DNA of 64,000 nucleotides. Source: Sporolactobacillus sp. STSJ-5. GTDB taxonomy: Bacteria; Bacillota; Bacilli; Bacillales; Sporolactobacillaceae. The notes under the pieces were generated by a model. The model did not search any database. It was not told the DNA's origin and saw only the letters and a program-made list of their open reading frames with translations. How positions within the stretch are numbered: position 1 is the first letter of the stretch; each line of letters starts with the position of its first letter. Shown here piece by piece: positions 19,001-26,971 of the stretch. The stretch is from positions 124,001-188,000 of the forward strand of contig NZ_JANFOJ010000002.1 in the NCBI RefSeq assembly GCF_024385605.1. The letters run 5' to 3'. The translations under genes were made by a program, and so were the position numbers.

Positions 19001-19646
19001 AAAATTGGCTATCGAAGAACTCGGGACCGTTAATGTAGGCGCGATTGAAGAATATGAAAATGTTCTTGAACGCGAACAATTTCTCTCTGCACAGCGGGCA
19101 GATTTGTTAAAAGCACGCGAAACACTTAACCATGTTATGTCGGAAATGGATCAAGTGGTCGAGCAGCGATTTACTGAGACATTCAATAAAATAAGAACCC
19201 ATTTTCAAACGGTTTTTCAAGAACTGTTCGGTGGGGGACGTGCCGATTTGCAGCTCATTGAACCAGATGACATGCTCACGAGTGGTGTAGATATTCTTGC
19301 AGAACCGCCCGGAAAGAAGCTTCAGCGGCTCTCTCTTCTATCCGGCGGAGAGCGTGCGCTGACGGCGATCGCACTGCTCTTTGCTATTCTGAAAGTGCGC
19401 CCAGTTCCATTTTGCGTCCTTGATGAAGTGGAAGCTGCTCTTGATGACGCAAATGTTGACCGTTACGCGGCCTTCTTGAAAAAATTCAGCCTTGATACGC
19501 AATTTATTGTTGTGACTCACAGGCATGGAACTATGGAACGATCTGACGTCCTTTATGGGGTCACCATGCAGGAATCAGGAGTTTCCCGCCTTGTGTCTGT
19601 GAGACTGGAAGAGACGGAAGATTTATTGACCGCAGGTAACGTTTAA
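16074..19646 (+). CDS. smc: Chromosome segregation ATPase SMC
   Basis: Core subunit of the bacterial condensin that organises and segregates the chromosome. It has 1190 residues, the full family length. It shows Walker A GPNGSGKSN near residue 32, a first long coiled coil, a globular hinge region around 500-660 (LSGIHGAVAELIQV to VVAPGGAMTGGS) and a second coiled coil. The ABC signature LSGGERALTAIALLFAI and Walker B CVLDEVEAALDDANV follow. I chose the ATG at 16074 (MFLKRLDVSGFKSFA) behind CGGAGGG. The extra 17 residues of the longer frame are not conserved. Confidence 0.97.
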   Translation: MFLKRLDVSGFKSFANKTSVEFVPGVTAVVGPNGSGKSNITEAIRWVLGEQSAKSLRGSKMEDIIFSGSDAKKAVNMAEVTLTLDNSDHYISMDFSEISVTRRVFRSGESEFQLNKQNCRLKDIVDLFMDSGLGKEAYSVIGQGKIDEILNSKAEDKRKIFEEASGVLKYKLRKQAAEKQLNDSEDSLNRVEDILHELDDRLEPLEKQASIAKDFLEKKSELEEVDIALLAHDIDEVHSQWELAKNQVDELNQLKIELSDKVNTSEHDYRQHRSALEELDHLIEKRQTEWAESAEKLEKLLGRKQVIEERHKHAQSSADELRERIAHLEHQLNEERQVLDQALANSKSERIFLTQLQQNLVKKQNEYHSFEQNLDELIEKLKGEYIEILNQQASMRNEQHYLSDQAKTLELKKTRIQSNTVEIQTSAEEAGKRKQILTAKLEALASEGKRLKDRYDKLRTRLEEGRERYTKEKDAVNKISNYIEQARSRKELLESLKEDYAGYYQGVKVILKNRKRLSGIHGAVAELIQVNKEYGTAIETALGASSQHVIVSDESAGRQAIQFLRQNKAGRATFLPISVIRPKAIASSERNRLQSNSAFIGAGSELLTCDPHYKPIVDFLLGSVIIAKNLEGANELARQVNYRYRIVTLAGDVVAPGGAMTGGSTKQQQTSLISRSTEIEELSRQIDEMQEKRKQLQIDFSNLKNQIAADELESDSARKSVEEALNQYRSIETQKRDAETEEKASLDKYHLLTRENGDFSTEQKKIAERLRIIDADVSKNEERGKALTDQIESLTKNRKDIDSSKQEIQSEITALKVQIAEQSQITAHQQEKADQSKRRVGELKESLDTLRSSADGIGFEIENQNDNAEKLDQLIEEAKTYKETTMTELMEMRDSRRNKQKALAEEETLMSQDRTELTRISNLYQEKNVLLGRMDVQLDHLLDTLREDYELTIEAARDKYKLNMDVDEARKKVKLIKLAIEELGTVNVGAIEEYENVLEREQFLSAQRADLLKARETLNHVMSEMDQVVEQRFTETFNKIRTHFQTVFQELFGGGRADLQLIEPDDMLTSGVDILAEPPGKKLQRLSLLSGGERALTAIALLFAILKVRPVPFCVLDEVEAALDDANVDRYAAFLKKFSLDTQFIVVTHRHGTMERSDVLYGVTMQESGVSRLVSVRLEETEDLLTAGNV

Positions 19647-19691
19647 TAAGCAGCAATCTAAAGAATAATTTACAGACAAGGAGGAAACACC

Positions 19692-20693
19692 ATGAATTTT
19701 TTTAATAAGCTGAAGAACCGTATCACCGGCAGCACGACTGCGGTTACTGATAAATTCAAAGACGGCTTGTCCAAAACAAGACAGTCATTTGCAGAGGGCA
19801 TGAACAATTTGGTCAAGCGCTACCGGAAGGTTGACGAAGATTTTTTTGATGAATTGGAAGAACTGCTGATTGAATCTGATGTTGGAATGACCACCGTAAT
19901 GGATCTGGTTGATCGGTTAAAAGATGAATCGCGTACGAGAAACATTAAGGATACGGCAATGTTAAAAGACGTGATTGTTGAGGTTCTTTCTGAATTTCTT
20001 ACTAAAAGCAAGGAAGAAACAAAACTTAATATAAATCCTTCCGGACTTACCGTTATTCTTATGGTTGGTGTAAATGGTGCGGGTAAAACGACGACCATAG
20101 GAAAACTCGCCGGTAGACTTAAAAATGAAGGAAAGACAGTACTGCTTGCAGCGGCAGACACATTCAGAGCAGGCGCGATTGATCAGCTGCAGGTTTGGGG
20201 CGATCGTACGGGTGTTGATGTGATTAAGCATCAAGAAGGATCAGATCCTGCTTCAGTCGTCTTTGATGCCATGCAAGCTGCAAAGTCGCGCAAGGTGGAT
20301 GTTCTGCTTTGTGACACAGCAGGAAGGCTTCAAAATAAAGTTAATTTAATGAAAGAACTTGAGAAAATCAAACGTGTGATCACTCGCGAATGTCCGGGTG
20401 CGCCGCAGGAGGTTTTGCTAGTTCTGGATGCAACGACAGGACAGAATGCGCTTAACCAAGCGAAATTATTTCGGCAAGCGTCAGAGGTTACAGGTATTGT
20501 TCTTACAAAACTGGATGGAACGGCGAAAGGCGGTATTGTGCTTGGTATCCGCAATGAACTGAACATTCCTGTTAAATTTGTTGGACTGGGTGAACAATTG
20601 AATGATCTTCAGGCTTTTGATGCGGATGCATTTATTTATGGACTGTTTTCTGAACTTTTTCAGGCCGACGATGAAGCGTCCCAATCGGAATAA
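19692..20693 (+). CDS. ftsY: Signal recognition particle receptor FtsY
   Basis: GTPase at the membrane that receives ribosome-nascent-chain-SRP complexes by pairing with Ffh. The 333 residues begin with a short amphipathic start (MNFFNKLKNRITGS) instead of the long acidic domain of enterobacterial FtsY, as in Bacillus. An N domain and a G domain follow (GVNGAGKTTTIGKLAGRL, DTFRAGAIDQL, DTAGRLQNK, TKLDGTAKGG). It precedes ylxM-ffh, so the receptor and the particle genes are adjacent. Confidence 0.97.
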   Translation: MNFFNKLKNRITGSTTAVTDKFKDGLSKTRQSFAEGMNNLVKRYRKVDEDFFDELEELLIESDVGMTTVMDLVDRLKDESRTRNIKDTAMLKDVIVEVLSEFLTKSKEETKLNINPSGLTVILMVGVNGAGKTTTIGKLAGRLKNEGKTVLLAAADTFRAGAIDQLQVWGDRTGVDVIKHQEGSDPASVVFDAMQAAKSRKVDVLLCDTAGRLQNKVNLMKELEKIKRVITRECPGAPQEVLLVLDATTGQNALNQAKLFRQASEVTGIVLTKLDGTAKGGIVLGIRNELNIPVKFVGLGEQLNDLQAFDADAFIYGLFSELFQADDEASQSE

Positions 20694-20736
20694 AATGTGT
20701 ATAGCACGGACTAACATTCGTTGCTAAGGAAAAAAC

Positions 20737-20765
20737 TTGACACACAAAGAAAAAAAAAGTAATAT
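20737..20765 (+). promoter_or_regulatory. Sigma-A promoter for ylxM-ffh
   Basis: A consensus TTGACA (20737-20742) is followed, after exactly 17 bp of A-rich spacer, by TAATAT (20760-20765). It lies 44 bp before ylxM. It is one of the best promoter matches in the window and makes ylxM-ffh an independently started unit. Confidence 0.8.
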
Positions 20766-20809
20766 TTAATCTGTAAAGTAAAATGCCTTTACAGCCAAGG
20801 GGATTTGCT

Positions 20810-21145
20810 ATGCTTGAGAAGGTTTTGAGAGTTAACGCCCTATACGATTTTTATCAGCTGCTTCTCACCCCAAAACAGCAAGAGTATCTGAATCTTTACT
20901 ATCTTAATGATTTTTCTCTTGGTGAAATTGCGGAAAGAAAACAAGTTACAAGACAAGCTGTTTATGATAACCTCAAACGTGCTGAGAACGCTCTTGAAGC
21001 GTTTGAAGAAAGGTTAGGGCTTTTTCGTAAATATGAAGTCAGGCTTTCTGTTATTTCGAAAATGAGGGAATTGGCTGGTCATTTGAATAGTAAAGAAAGC
21101 CAAAAACTAGATTCTTTTATTGATGAATTAGAGAATTTAGATTAG
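20810..21145 (+). CDS. ylxM: SRP-associated helix-turn-helix protein YlxM
   Basis: A 111-residue sigma-70 region-4-like helix-turn-helix protein (LTPKQQEYLNLYYLNDFSL, then AERKQVTRQAVYDNLKRAE). It is encoded immediately before ffh throughout the Firmicutes. In streptococci its homolog binds SRP components and modulates SRP function; a DNA target is not established. I chose the ATG at 20810, where conserved MLEKVLRVNALYDFY begins, after AAGGGG. It is separated from ffh by 12 bp. Confidence 0.92.
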   Translation: MLEKVLRVNALYDFYQLLLTPKQQEYLNLYYLNDFSLGEIAERKQVTRQAVYDNLKRAENALEAFEERLGLFRKYEVRLSVISKMRELAGHLNSKESQKLDSFIDELENLD

Positions 21146-21157
21146 GAAGTGAGAAGT

Positions 21158-22501
21158 ATGGCATTTGAAAGTCTGTCGGACAGATTACAGGCGACGATGA
21201 AAAAGATTCGCGGCAGAGGCAAGGTGACCGAGGCCGATGTCAAACAGATGACGCGAGAGATTCGCTTGGCACTTCTTGAAGCGGATGTTAATTTTAAAGT
21301 CGTAAAATCGTTTGTTAAAAGCGTTCAGGAACGTGCAGTTGGTCAGGAAGTTCTAAAAAGCCTTACTCCCGGACAGCAGATTATTAAGGTTGTTCAGGAA
21401 GAATTGACCGAGCTGATGGGTGGAGAGCAAACAAAACTTAATCTCGCTCTGAAGCCGCCGACCGTTTTGCTGTTTGTCGGGTTGCAGGGCGCTGGTAAAA
21501 CAACGTCTGCTGCAAAACTTGCCAATTATATTCGAAAAACCCATAATAAGAATCCACTGATGATTGCTGCGGATATTTATCGTCCTGCTGCAATTAAACA
21601 GTTGCAAACTTTGGGCGGACAACTGAATATACCCGTTTTTTCACTTGGTGATCAGGTCAGTCCGGTGGAAATTGTGCGTCAGGGACTGGAGCAGGCGAAG
21701 ACGGATCATCACGATTTAGTATTGATTGACACCGCAGGTCGGCTTCATATTGATGAAGGACTGATGGACGAACTTGATCAGATCAAAGCAGTCAGTCATC
21801 CGGACGAGATCTTTTTGGTTGTTGACGCAATGACCGGACAGGATGCAGTCAATGTCGCAACTGCGTTTAATGATCGACTGGATTTGACCGGTGTTATCAT
21901 GACCAAGCTCGATGGCGACACAAGAGGCGGCGCTGCATTGTCTGTTCGTTCCGTAACGGGAACACCTATTAAATTCGTCGGCATGGGCGAGAAGATGGAT
22001 GCCCTTGAGCCATTCCATCCGGATCGCATGGCTTCGAGAATTTTAGGAATGGGTGATGTACTTTCTCTGATTGAGAAAGCACAAGCAACAATTGATGAAG
22101 AGAAAGCGCGTGATATGCAGCAAAAGTTGCTTTCCGTCAGCTTTACTCTTGATGATTTTCTGGATCAAATCGGTCAGATTCGAAGTATGGGTCCACTCGA
22201 AGATTTACTTGCAATGATGCCTGGAGCGAACAAGTTCAAGGGCATGAAAAATATGCAAATCGACGAGAAGAAAATTGGCCAGACCGAAGCGATCATTCGA
22301 TCGATGACTTCCCAGGAAAAAACGGATCCGGATGTCATTAATGCAAGTAGAAAGAAGCGCATTGCTCTTGGCAGCGGGACATCGGTCGCCGACGTCAACC
22401 GGTTGCTGAAACAGTTCAAGGACATGAAAAAAATGATGAAACAGTTTATGGGCAAGGCAAAAGGCAAAAAGCGAAATCCATTTAATTTACCATTTATGTA
22501 A
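21158..22501 (+). CDS. ffh: Signal recognition particle protein Ffh
   Basis: SRP54-type GTPase that binds 4.5S/scRNA and signal peptides. The 447-residue protein has the N domain (MAFESLSDRLQATMKKIRG), the G domain (GLQGAGKTTSAAKLANY, DTAGRLHID, TKLDGDTRGG) and a methionine-rich M domain (FTLDDFLDQIGQIRSMGPL, IINASRKKRIALGSGTSV-like segment, MKKMMKQFMGK). The start at 21158 follows AGGAAGTGAG. The ATG-like codon at 21149 lies within that ribosome-binding site. Confidence 0.98.
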   Translation: MAFESLSDRLQATMKKIRGRGKVTEADVKQMTREIRLALLEADVNFKVVKSFVKSVQERAVGQEVLKSLTPGQQIIKVVQEELTELMGGEQTKLNLALKPPTVLLFVGLQGAGKTTSAAKLANYIRKTHNKNPLMIAADIYRPAAIKQLQTLGGQLNIPVFSLGDQVSPVEIVRQGLEQAKTDHHDLVLIDTAGRLHIDEGLMDELDQIKAVSHPDEIFLVVDAMTGQDAVNVATAFNDRLDLTGVIMTKLDGDTRGGAALSVRSVTGTPIKFVGMGEKMDALEPFHPDRMASRILGMGDVLSLIEKAQATIDEEKARDMQQKLLSVSFTLDDFLDQIGQIRSMGPLEDLLAMMPGANKFKGMKNMQIDEKKIGQTEAIIRSMTSQEKTDPDVINASRKKRIALGSGTSVADVNRLLKQFKDMKKMMKQFMGKAKGKKRNPFNLPFM

Positions 22502-22531
22502 AATCATTAAAAAAGTAGGAGTTGTTTTATT

Positions 22532-22804
22532 ATGTCAGTTAAAATTCGTCTAAAACGTATGGGTGCAAAGAAACGTCCATTTTACAGAGTAGTTGTTGCT
22601 GATTCACACGCACCTCGCGATGGCCGTTTCATTGAAGAAATCGGCACATACAATCCGGTTGTCACACCAAAAACATTCACAGTTGACGAAGAAAAAGCGC
22701 TTGATTGGCTGCAAAAGGGTGCTCAACCTTCAGATACCGTACGCAACCTGTTCTCCAAGGAAGGCATTATGGAGAAGTTCCATCTTGCTAAACTGCAAAA
22801 ATAA
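22532..22804 (+). CDS. rpsP: 30S ribosomal protein bS16
   Basis: A 90-residue small-subunit protein with the invariant start [19 protein letters not shown] and the motif [19 protein letters not shown]. It lies 30 bp after ffh and 20 bp before khpA, and is probably transcribed with both. Order ffh-rpsP-khpA is standard for Bacillales. Confidence 0.98.
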   Translation: MSVKIRLKRMGAKKRPFYRVVVADSHAPRDGRFIEEIGTYNPVVTPKTFTVDEEKALDWLQKGAQPSDTVRNLFSKEGIMEKFHLAKLQK

Positions 22805-22824
22805 TGACGAGGGGCGGCAGATAA

Positions 22825-23055
22825 ATGGAAGAGTTAATCAAAGCCATTGTATTTCCGCTCGTTGACGATCATACGCATGTTATGATTGAGAAACAAGAAG
22901 AATCTGATCATGTGACTTATATACTTGTCGTAGATAAAAAGGATATGGGAAAAGTGATTGGCAGACATGGTCAGGTTGCTGAAGCTGTACGGACGATTGT
23001 GTCCGCTGTCGGAAGCGCTGGCGGTGTGCCGACACGATTCTTAATTCGTGAATAA
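22825..23055 (+). CDS. khpA: KH-domain RNA-binding protein KhpA (YlqC)
   Basis: A 76-residue single KH-domain protein that acts as a global RNA chaperone, usually as a partner of KhpB/Jag. The KH signature is VDKKDMGKVIGRHGQVAEAVRTIVSA, with the GxxG loop GRHG. A terminator follows 5 bp after the stop. In B. subtilis ylqD comes next; it is not present here. Confidence 0.94.
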   Translation: MEELIKAIVFPLVDDHTHVMIEKQEESDHVTYILVVDKKDMGKVIGRHGQVAEAVRTIVSAVGSAGGVPTRFLIRE

Positions 23056-23060
23056 TAAAG

Positions 23061-23097
23061 AAAAAGAGAAGGGGGAGAGATCAGCCCTTCTCTTTTT
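23061..23097 (+). terminator. Terminator after khpA
   Basis: A perfect 13-bp stem, AAAAAGAGAAGGG (23061-23073) with CCCTTCTCTTTTT (23085-23097), has an 11-nt loop and a T-run. It ends the ffh/rpsP/khpA unit ahead of rimM. Confidence 0.8.
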
Positions 23098-23149
23098 CAC
23101 CGTACATAGAGATTTTTTACAGATTGCCAAATGGTAAGGAGGCTGCATA

Positions 23150-23677
23150 ATGACTGAGCAATGGTTTTATGTTGGAAAGATAGTCAATACCCAAGGAATC
23201 AAGGGTGAAGTACGTGTTGTCAGCATTACCGATTTTCCGGAAGAACGCTATGCGATTGGCGCAACCTTGTACGTGCGAAACCCAGAGACAGGCACGCACG
23301 ACCTGCTGAAAGTAAAAACGTATCGCCGTCACAAGCAATTTGACTGCTTGAGTTTTGAGAATTATCCTTCGATTAATGATATAGAAAAATATAAGGGCTG
23401 TTCGCTATTTATTCCAAAAGAACAGCTGTCGGAACTGGAACAAGGCGACTTTTATTATCATGAAATCATCGGATTAAAGGTAATCACAGATACTGGACGC
23501 GAACTGGGTGAAGTGAAGGAAATCCTGTCTCCCGGTGCGAATGATGTTTGGGTCGTTGATACGGGAGTAAAGGATATCTTAATCCCGTATATTAACGATG
23601 TAGTGAAAAATGTCGATGTTGCGCAAAAAAAAGTGATCGTTCACTTGATTCCGGGGTTGGTGGACGATGAAGATTAA
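23150..23677 (+). CDS. rimM: Ribosome maturation factor RimM
   Basis: Assists assembly of the 30S head near S19. The 175-residue protein has an N-terminal RimM beta-barrel ([20 protein letters not shown]) and a C-terminal PRC-barrel ([21 protein letters not shown], then [17 protein letters not shown]). AAGGAGG lies 9 bp before the ATG. It overlaps trmD by 11 bp, so the two are translationally coupled. Confidence 0.95.
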   Translation: MTEQWFYVGKIVNTQGIKGEVRVVSITDFPEERYAIGATLYVRNPETGTHDLLKVKTYRRHKQFDCLSFENYPSINDIEKYKGCSLFIPKEQLSELEQGDFYYHEIIGLKVITDTGRELGEVKEILSPGANDVWVVDTGVKDILIPYINDVVKNVDVAQKKVIVHLIPGLVDDED

Positions 23678-24401
23678 TATTCTTTCCCTTTTTCCTGAAA
23701 TGTTTGATGGCGTTCTAAACAGTTCTATTTTGGGGAAGGCAGCCGAGAAAGACGTTGTTTCCTTTAAAATTACGAATTTTAGGGATTTTACGACCAACAA
23801 ACATAATAAAGTTGATGATTATCCATTTGGAGGCGGAGCCGGAATGGTTCTGATGCCTCAGCCCCTTTTTGATGCGGTTGATGCGGTGCGTCATGAAGAA
23901 CATACCAAACCGCGTGTTATTTTGACTTCACCGCAAGGAAAGCCCTTTAAGCAGCATGATGCGGAAATGCTCTCCAAAGAAAAAGAACTCATTTTTATTT
24001 GTGGGCATTATGAAGGATTTGACGAACGTGTTCCTGAGTTCCTTGTTACGGACGAATATTCCATTGGCGACTTTGTCATGACAGGCGGAGAATTGGCAGC
24101 GATGGCAATGATCGACAGCATCGTGCGACTGCTTCCTGGTGTGCTCGGCAATGATACATCGGCAGTGACCGATTCTTTTTCCACAGGATTGCTGGAGCAT
24201 CCGCATTACACGCGGCCAGCGGATTTTCGTGGCATGAAAGTACCGGAAGTATTGCTTTCGGGAAACCACGAGAAAATCGCTGAATGGCGCCTGAAGGAAT
24301 CACTCAGGCGTACCTATGAACGTAGGCCTGATTTGTTAAACGGTTATAAATTGACCGAGCAGGAAAAAAGATGGATCAAACAATTTGAGCAAGAAAGTTA
24401 A
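23667..24401 (+). CDS. trmD: tRNA (guanine-37-N1) methyltransferase TrmD
   Basis: SPOUT-class SAM enzyme that methylates G37 next to the anticodon, preventing frameshifting. The 244 residues include [13 protein letters not shown], the pocket [17 protein letters not shown], the trefoil-knot segment [15 protein letters not shown], and [27 protein letters not shown]. All are diagnostic. Its start lies within rimM. Confidence 0.97.
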   Translation: MKINILSLFPEMFDGVLNSSILGKAAEKDVVSFKITNFRDFTTNKHNKVDDYPFGGGAGMVLMPQPLFDAVDAVRHEEHTKPRVILTSPQGKPFKQHDAEMLSKEKELIFICGHYEGFDERVPEFLVTDEYSIGDFVMTGGELAAMAMIDSIVRLLPGVLGNDTSAVTDSFSTGLLEHPHYTRPADFRGMKVPEVLLSGNHEKIAEWRLKESLRRTYERRPDLLNGYKLTEQEKRWIKQFEQES

Positions 24402-24434
24402 CCCTATTAAGCAATTCTTCACTTATTTAAATGC

Positions 24435-24464
24435 TTGCATGAACACTTTCGATTGTGATATGAT
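24435..24464 (+). promoter_or_regulatory. Extended -10 promoter for rplS
   Basis: TTGCAT (24435-24440), an 18-bp spacer ending in TGA, and TATGAT (24459-24464) give a sigma-A promoter with an extended -10 (TGATATGAT). Transcription would start near 24471, leaving an ~80-nt leader. Confidence 0.7.
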
Positions 24465-24475
24465 AGTCGTTGTGG

Positions 24476-24531
24476 CAAATGCCAGTGAATACGATGTTCC
24501 GCTGCTTTCTTCGGGAAGGTAAGAGCATTTG
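24476..24531 (+). promoter_or_regulatory. Structured rplS leader (L19-leader-like)
   Basis: CAAATGC (24476-24482) pairs with GCATTTG (24525-24531) and encloses a smaller hairpin, CTTTC-TTCG-GGAAG, with a UUCG-type tetraloop. B. subtilis rplS has a recognised L19 leader motif thought to mediate autoregulation by free L19. This structure occupies the same place between promoter and ribosome-binding site. Assignment to that family needs a covariance search. Confidence 0.6.
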
Positions 24532-24553
24532 TACGGAAGGAGGCCATTTTGTT

Positions 24554-24895
24554 ATGTCTAACATTCTTGATGAAATTACTAAAGAACAGTTGCGAACGGA
24601 TATTCCGGAATTCAGACCTGGTGATACGTTGAAAGTGCACGTGAAGATTACTGAAGGTACACACGAACGTATTCAGGTGTTTGAAGGTGTTGTGATTAAA
24701 CGTCACGGCAGCGGTATCAGTGCAACCTTTACGGTACGAAAGATTTCTTATGGTGTCGGTGTTGAACGTGCATTCCCGGTTAACTCGCCGAAGATCGACA
24801 AGATCGAAGTGGTACGTTACGGTAAAGTTCGTCGCGCGAAACTTTATTATCTGCGTGCTCTGCGTGGTAAGAAAGCACGTATTAAGAGCAGATAA
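24554..24895 (+). CDS. rplS: 50S ribosomal protein bL19
   Basis: A 113-residue protein at the 30S-50S interface. It shows [54 protein letters not shown] and [21 protein letters not shown] chose the ATG at 24554, nine bases after GGAAGGAGG. The longer frame translates the leader. It has its own promoter and terminator, so it is monocistronic. Confidence 0.97.
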   Translation: MSNILDEITKEQLRTDIPEFRPGDTLKVHVKITEGTHERIQVFEGVVIKRHGSGISATFTVRKISYGVGVERAFPVNSPKIDKIEVVRYGKVRRAKLYYLRALRGKKARIKSR

Positions 24896-24931
24896 TCATA
24901 ATTGGAAATTGAATGTACACAGCAATGAAGA

Positions 24932-24968
24932 GGAGGGGCTTGGGATGACCAAGCCTCTCCGATTTTTT
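24932..24968 (+). terminator. Terminator of rplS
   Basis: A 12-bp stem, GGAGGGGCTTGG (24932-24943) with CCAAGCCTCTCC (24949-24960), carries one G-T pair and a GATGA loop. It is followed by GATTTTTT. This is a strong intrinsic terminator. Confidence 0.9.
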
Positions 24969-25008
24969 ATACTATAAGAAAGTTTAAAATTCAGCGGAGT
25001 ATAGTATA

Positions 25009-25152
25009 AGCGGTCCGGCAAAACGCCGCGTCCTGCGGCTCACCGGACACTAGGCCATCCATGGCCGTCGCAACTAAGTCTTCGCCTTTTCCGGAGGCTT
25101 GGCGAAGCCAAGTTTTCTAATACAAAAAGAAAGAATAAGAGATTAGCGGTCC
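25009..25152 (+). repeat. Multi-hairpin intergenic element bounded by 8-bp direct repeats
   Basis: The 347-bp gap between rplS and rbgA holds no gene. After the rplS terminator comes a GC-rich structured block. First is a nested hairpin, GTCCGG (25013-25018)/CCGGAC (25043-25048) outside GCCGC (25025-25029)/GCGGC (25035-25039). Then come GGCCA (25053-25057)/TGGCC (25062-25066) and CTTCGCC (25080-25086)/GGCGAAG (25101-25107). AGCGGTCC occurs at both ends (25009-25016 and 25145-25152). Base composition differs sharply from the AT-rich flanks. It looks like a REP/MITE-type interspersed repeat. Only one copy lies in this window, so repetition is inferred. Confidence 0.5.
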
Positions 25153-25242
25153 CTAGTACAAAGAAGACTAAGTTTTTTTGAATACGTTCGAACAAGATAA
25201 AGTGAATCAACTCTTAGATTGAAAAAGAAGGGGACAGGAATT

Positions 25243-26115
25243 ATGACCATCCAATGGTATCCGGGACATATGGCGAAAGCAAAGCGCCAAATGATCGAGA
25301 AAATTAAGCAAATTGATGTTGTAATTGAGCTTGTGGACAGCAGAATTCCCGCATCGTCAAGAAACCCGCTTGTTGAAGAAATATCATCCGGCAAGCCGAG
25401 GCTTCTTGTCATGAATAAAATAGATATGGCAGATCGTCAGGCAACAGCAGAGTGGAAAGACACATTTGAGAACGAGGGTGTAAAAGTCCATCTTGTTAAC
25501 AGCCAAACTGGACAAGGGGTCTCAACATTACCTGATGCTGTTCATCAATTAACTGCAGATCGACGAAAAAAATTGGAGAGTAAGGGTTTTCGACCTCATG
25601 CTGATCGCGCATTAATCTTAGGTATTCCTAATGTCGGCAAATCAACGCTAATTAATCGTTTGGCCGGAAAAAAAATTGCAAAAATCGGTGATCGTCCGGG
25701 AGTAACTAAAGCGCAACAATGGATCAAAGTCGGAACAACGATGGAATTGTTGGATACGCCAGGCATACTTTGGCCGAAATTTGATGATCCGCGTGTCGGC
25801 CTTTGCCTTGCCGCAACGGGAGCGATTAAAGAAGAATTGCTTGATTTTCAAGAAATCGCGTTGTTTCTATTAAAAACCATGCTGCAGCACTACCGAAATT
25901 CGCTGACTAAGCGCTATCAAATAGAGGAACTCCCTGAGTTAAAAGGAACAGAAGAGGATCAACAAATGCTGATCAGTCTTTTTGATGAAATTGGCAAGAA
26001 GAGGGGTTGCTTGATGAGCGGCGGATTCATTGATTATGATCGCGTGTCGGAAATCATTATTCGTGATTATCGTAGTCAGAAACTAGGTCCGCTTACTCTT
26101 GAATGGCCGCAATGA
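25243..26115 (+). CDS. rbgA: Ribosome biogenesis GTPase RbgA (YlqF)
   Basis: GTPase required for late 50S assembly in Bacillus. The 290-residue protein is circularly permuted. G4 (NKIDMAD) precedes G1 (GIPNVGKSTLINRL), and G3 (DTPGILWPKF) follows. It begins with the conserved MTIQWYPGHMAKAKRQM and ends with the ANTAR-like RNA-binding domain (KRGCLMSGGFIDYDRVSEIIIRDYR). I chose the ATG at 25243; the longer frame adds eight unconserved residues. It lies upstream of rnhB, as in B. subtilis. Confidence 0.96.
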   Translation: MTIQWYPGHMAKAKRQMIEKIKQIDVVIELVDSRIPASSRNPLVEEISSGKPRLLVMNKIDMADRQATAEWKDTFENEGVKVHLVNSQTGQGVSTLPDAVHQLTADRRKKLESKGFRPHADRALILGIPNVGKSTLINRLAGKKIAKIGDRPGVTKAQQWIKVGTTMELLDTPGILWPKFDDPRVGLCLAATGAIKEELLDFQEIALFLLKTMLQHYRNSLTKRYQIEELPELKGTEEDQQMLISLFDEIGKKRGCLMSGGFIDYDRVSEIIIRDYRSQKLGPLTLEWPQ

Positions 26116-26182
26116 TTTGAATTTAATGCGAAAGTAAAAATAAATTGGACTCTGCCGATATAGATAATAACAGGGGAAATAG

Positions 26183-26959
26183 ATGATGAAACGAACCACA
26201 ATTGCAGAAATTAAAGAGCGATTATCTGAAACAACTGAGCTGTCTGAGCAAGAAATGCAGCAGCTTAAATCGGATACGCGAATCGGTGTTCGATCCTTGC
26301 TTCGTAAATGGGAAGAGCGGAAAGCCCATTTTCAAGAACTTGTCGTTAAATATCATCAAATGAATCGCTTCGAAGATGAACTCAAAAGCGAGGGTGCGCA
26401 ATGTATCGCAGGCATTGATGAGGCAGGAAGAGGCCCACTGGCAGGACCTGTTGTTGCAGCATGTGTTGTATTGAAGTCGAATGCGATTATTCCCGGAATC
26501 AATGATTCCAAGCAATTATCGGCCGGAAAACGGGATTACCTTTACAACCGCATATGCGAGTCAGCGGCTGCATTTGGTGTGGGTATCGTTTCGGCCCATG
26601 AAATTGATCAGATCAATATCTATCAAGCTGCTAAAAAAGCAATGGTTCTTGCGGTCGAAAAAATGGAGATGGTTCCAGATCATCTGTTGATTGACGCAAT
26701 GGAACTACCACTTGATATGCCTCAAACCTCCCTTATTAAAGGAGACGCGCGCAGCAATTCAATTGCCGCTGCGTCTATTCTGGCAAAAGTGACTCGTGAT
26801 CGGCTGATGTGTGATTTAGATCGGGTGTACCCAGGCTATGATTTTGCCAAACACAAAGGTTATGGAACTCAGGCACATTTGCGGGCAATCGAGCGCTTGG
26901 GTACCTGCCCGGAACATCGCATGACATTTGCGCCACTAAAACCCTTAGAAGATGCATGA
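26183..26959 (+). CDS. rnhB: Ribonuclease HII
   Basis: Removes ribonucleotides and RNA primers from DNA-RNA hybrids. The 258 residues have an N-terminal helical extension typical of Bacillales RNase HII. The catalytic domain follows, with GIDEAGRGPLAGPVVAA (acidic D-E pair), LLIDAMELPLDMPQ, GDARSNSIAAASILAKVTRD and HKGYGTQAH. It is followed after 12 bp by ylqG. Confidence 0.96.
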   Translation: MMKRTTIAEIKERLSETTELSEQEMQQLKSDTRIGVRSLLRKWEERKAHFQELVVKYHQMNRFEDELKSEGAQCIAGIDEAGRGPLAGPVVAACVVLKSNAIIPGINDSKQLSAGKRDYLYNRICESAAAFGVGIVSAHEIDQINIYQAAKKAMVLAVEKMEMVPDHLLIDAMELPLDMPQTSLIKGDARSNSIAAASILAKVTRDRLMCDLDRVYPGYDFAKHKGYGTQAHLRAIERLGTCPEHRMTFAPLKPLEDA

Positions 26960-26971
26960 GAAGGTGATCCT

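Noticed and set aside
22593-22865. + strand ORF overlapping rpsP and khpA
   Set aside because: Out-of-frame shadow of two conserved genes.
24720-24977. + strand ORF of 85 codons running from rplS into its terminator
   Set aside because: Shadow frame; the downstream half reads through the terminator hairpin.
25180-25195. GTTCGAAC palindrome before rbgA considered as an SOS box
   Set aside because: Half-sites are in the opposite orientation to CGAAC-N4-GTTCG.
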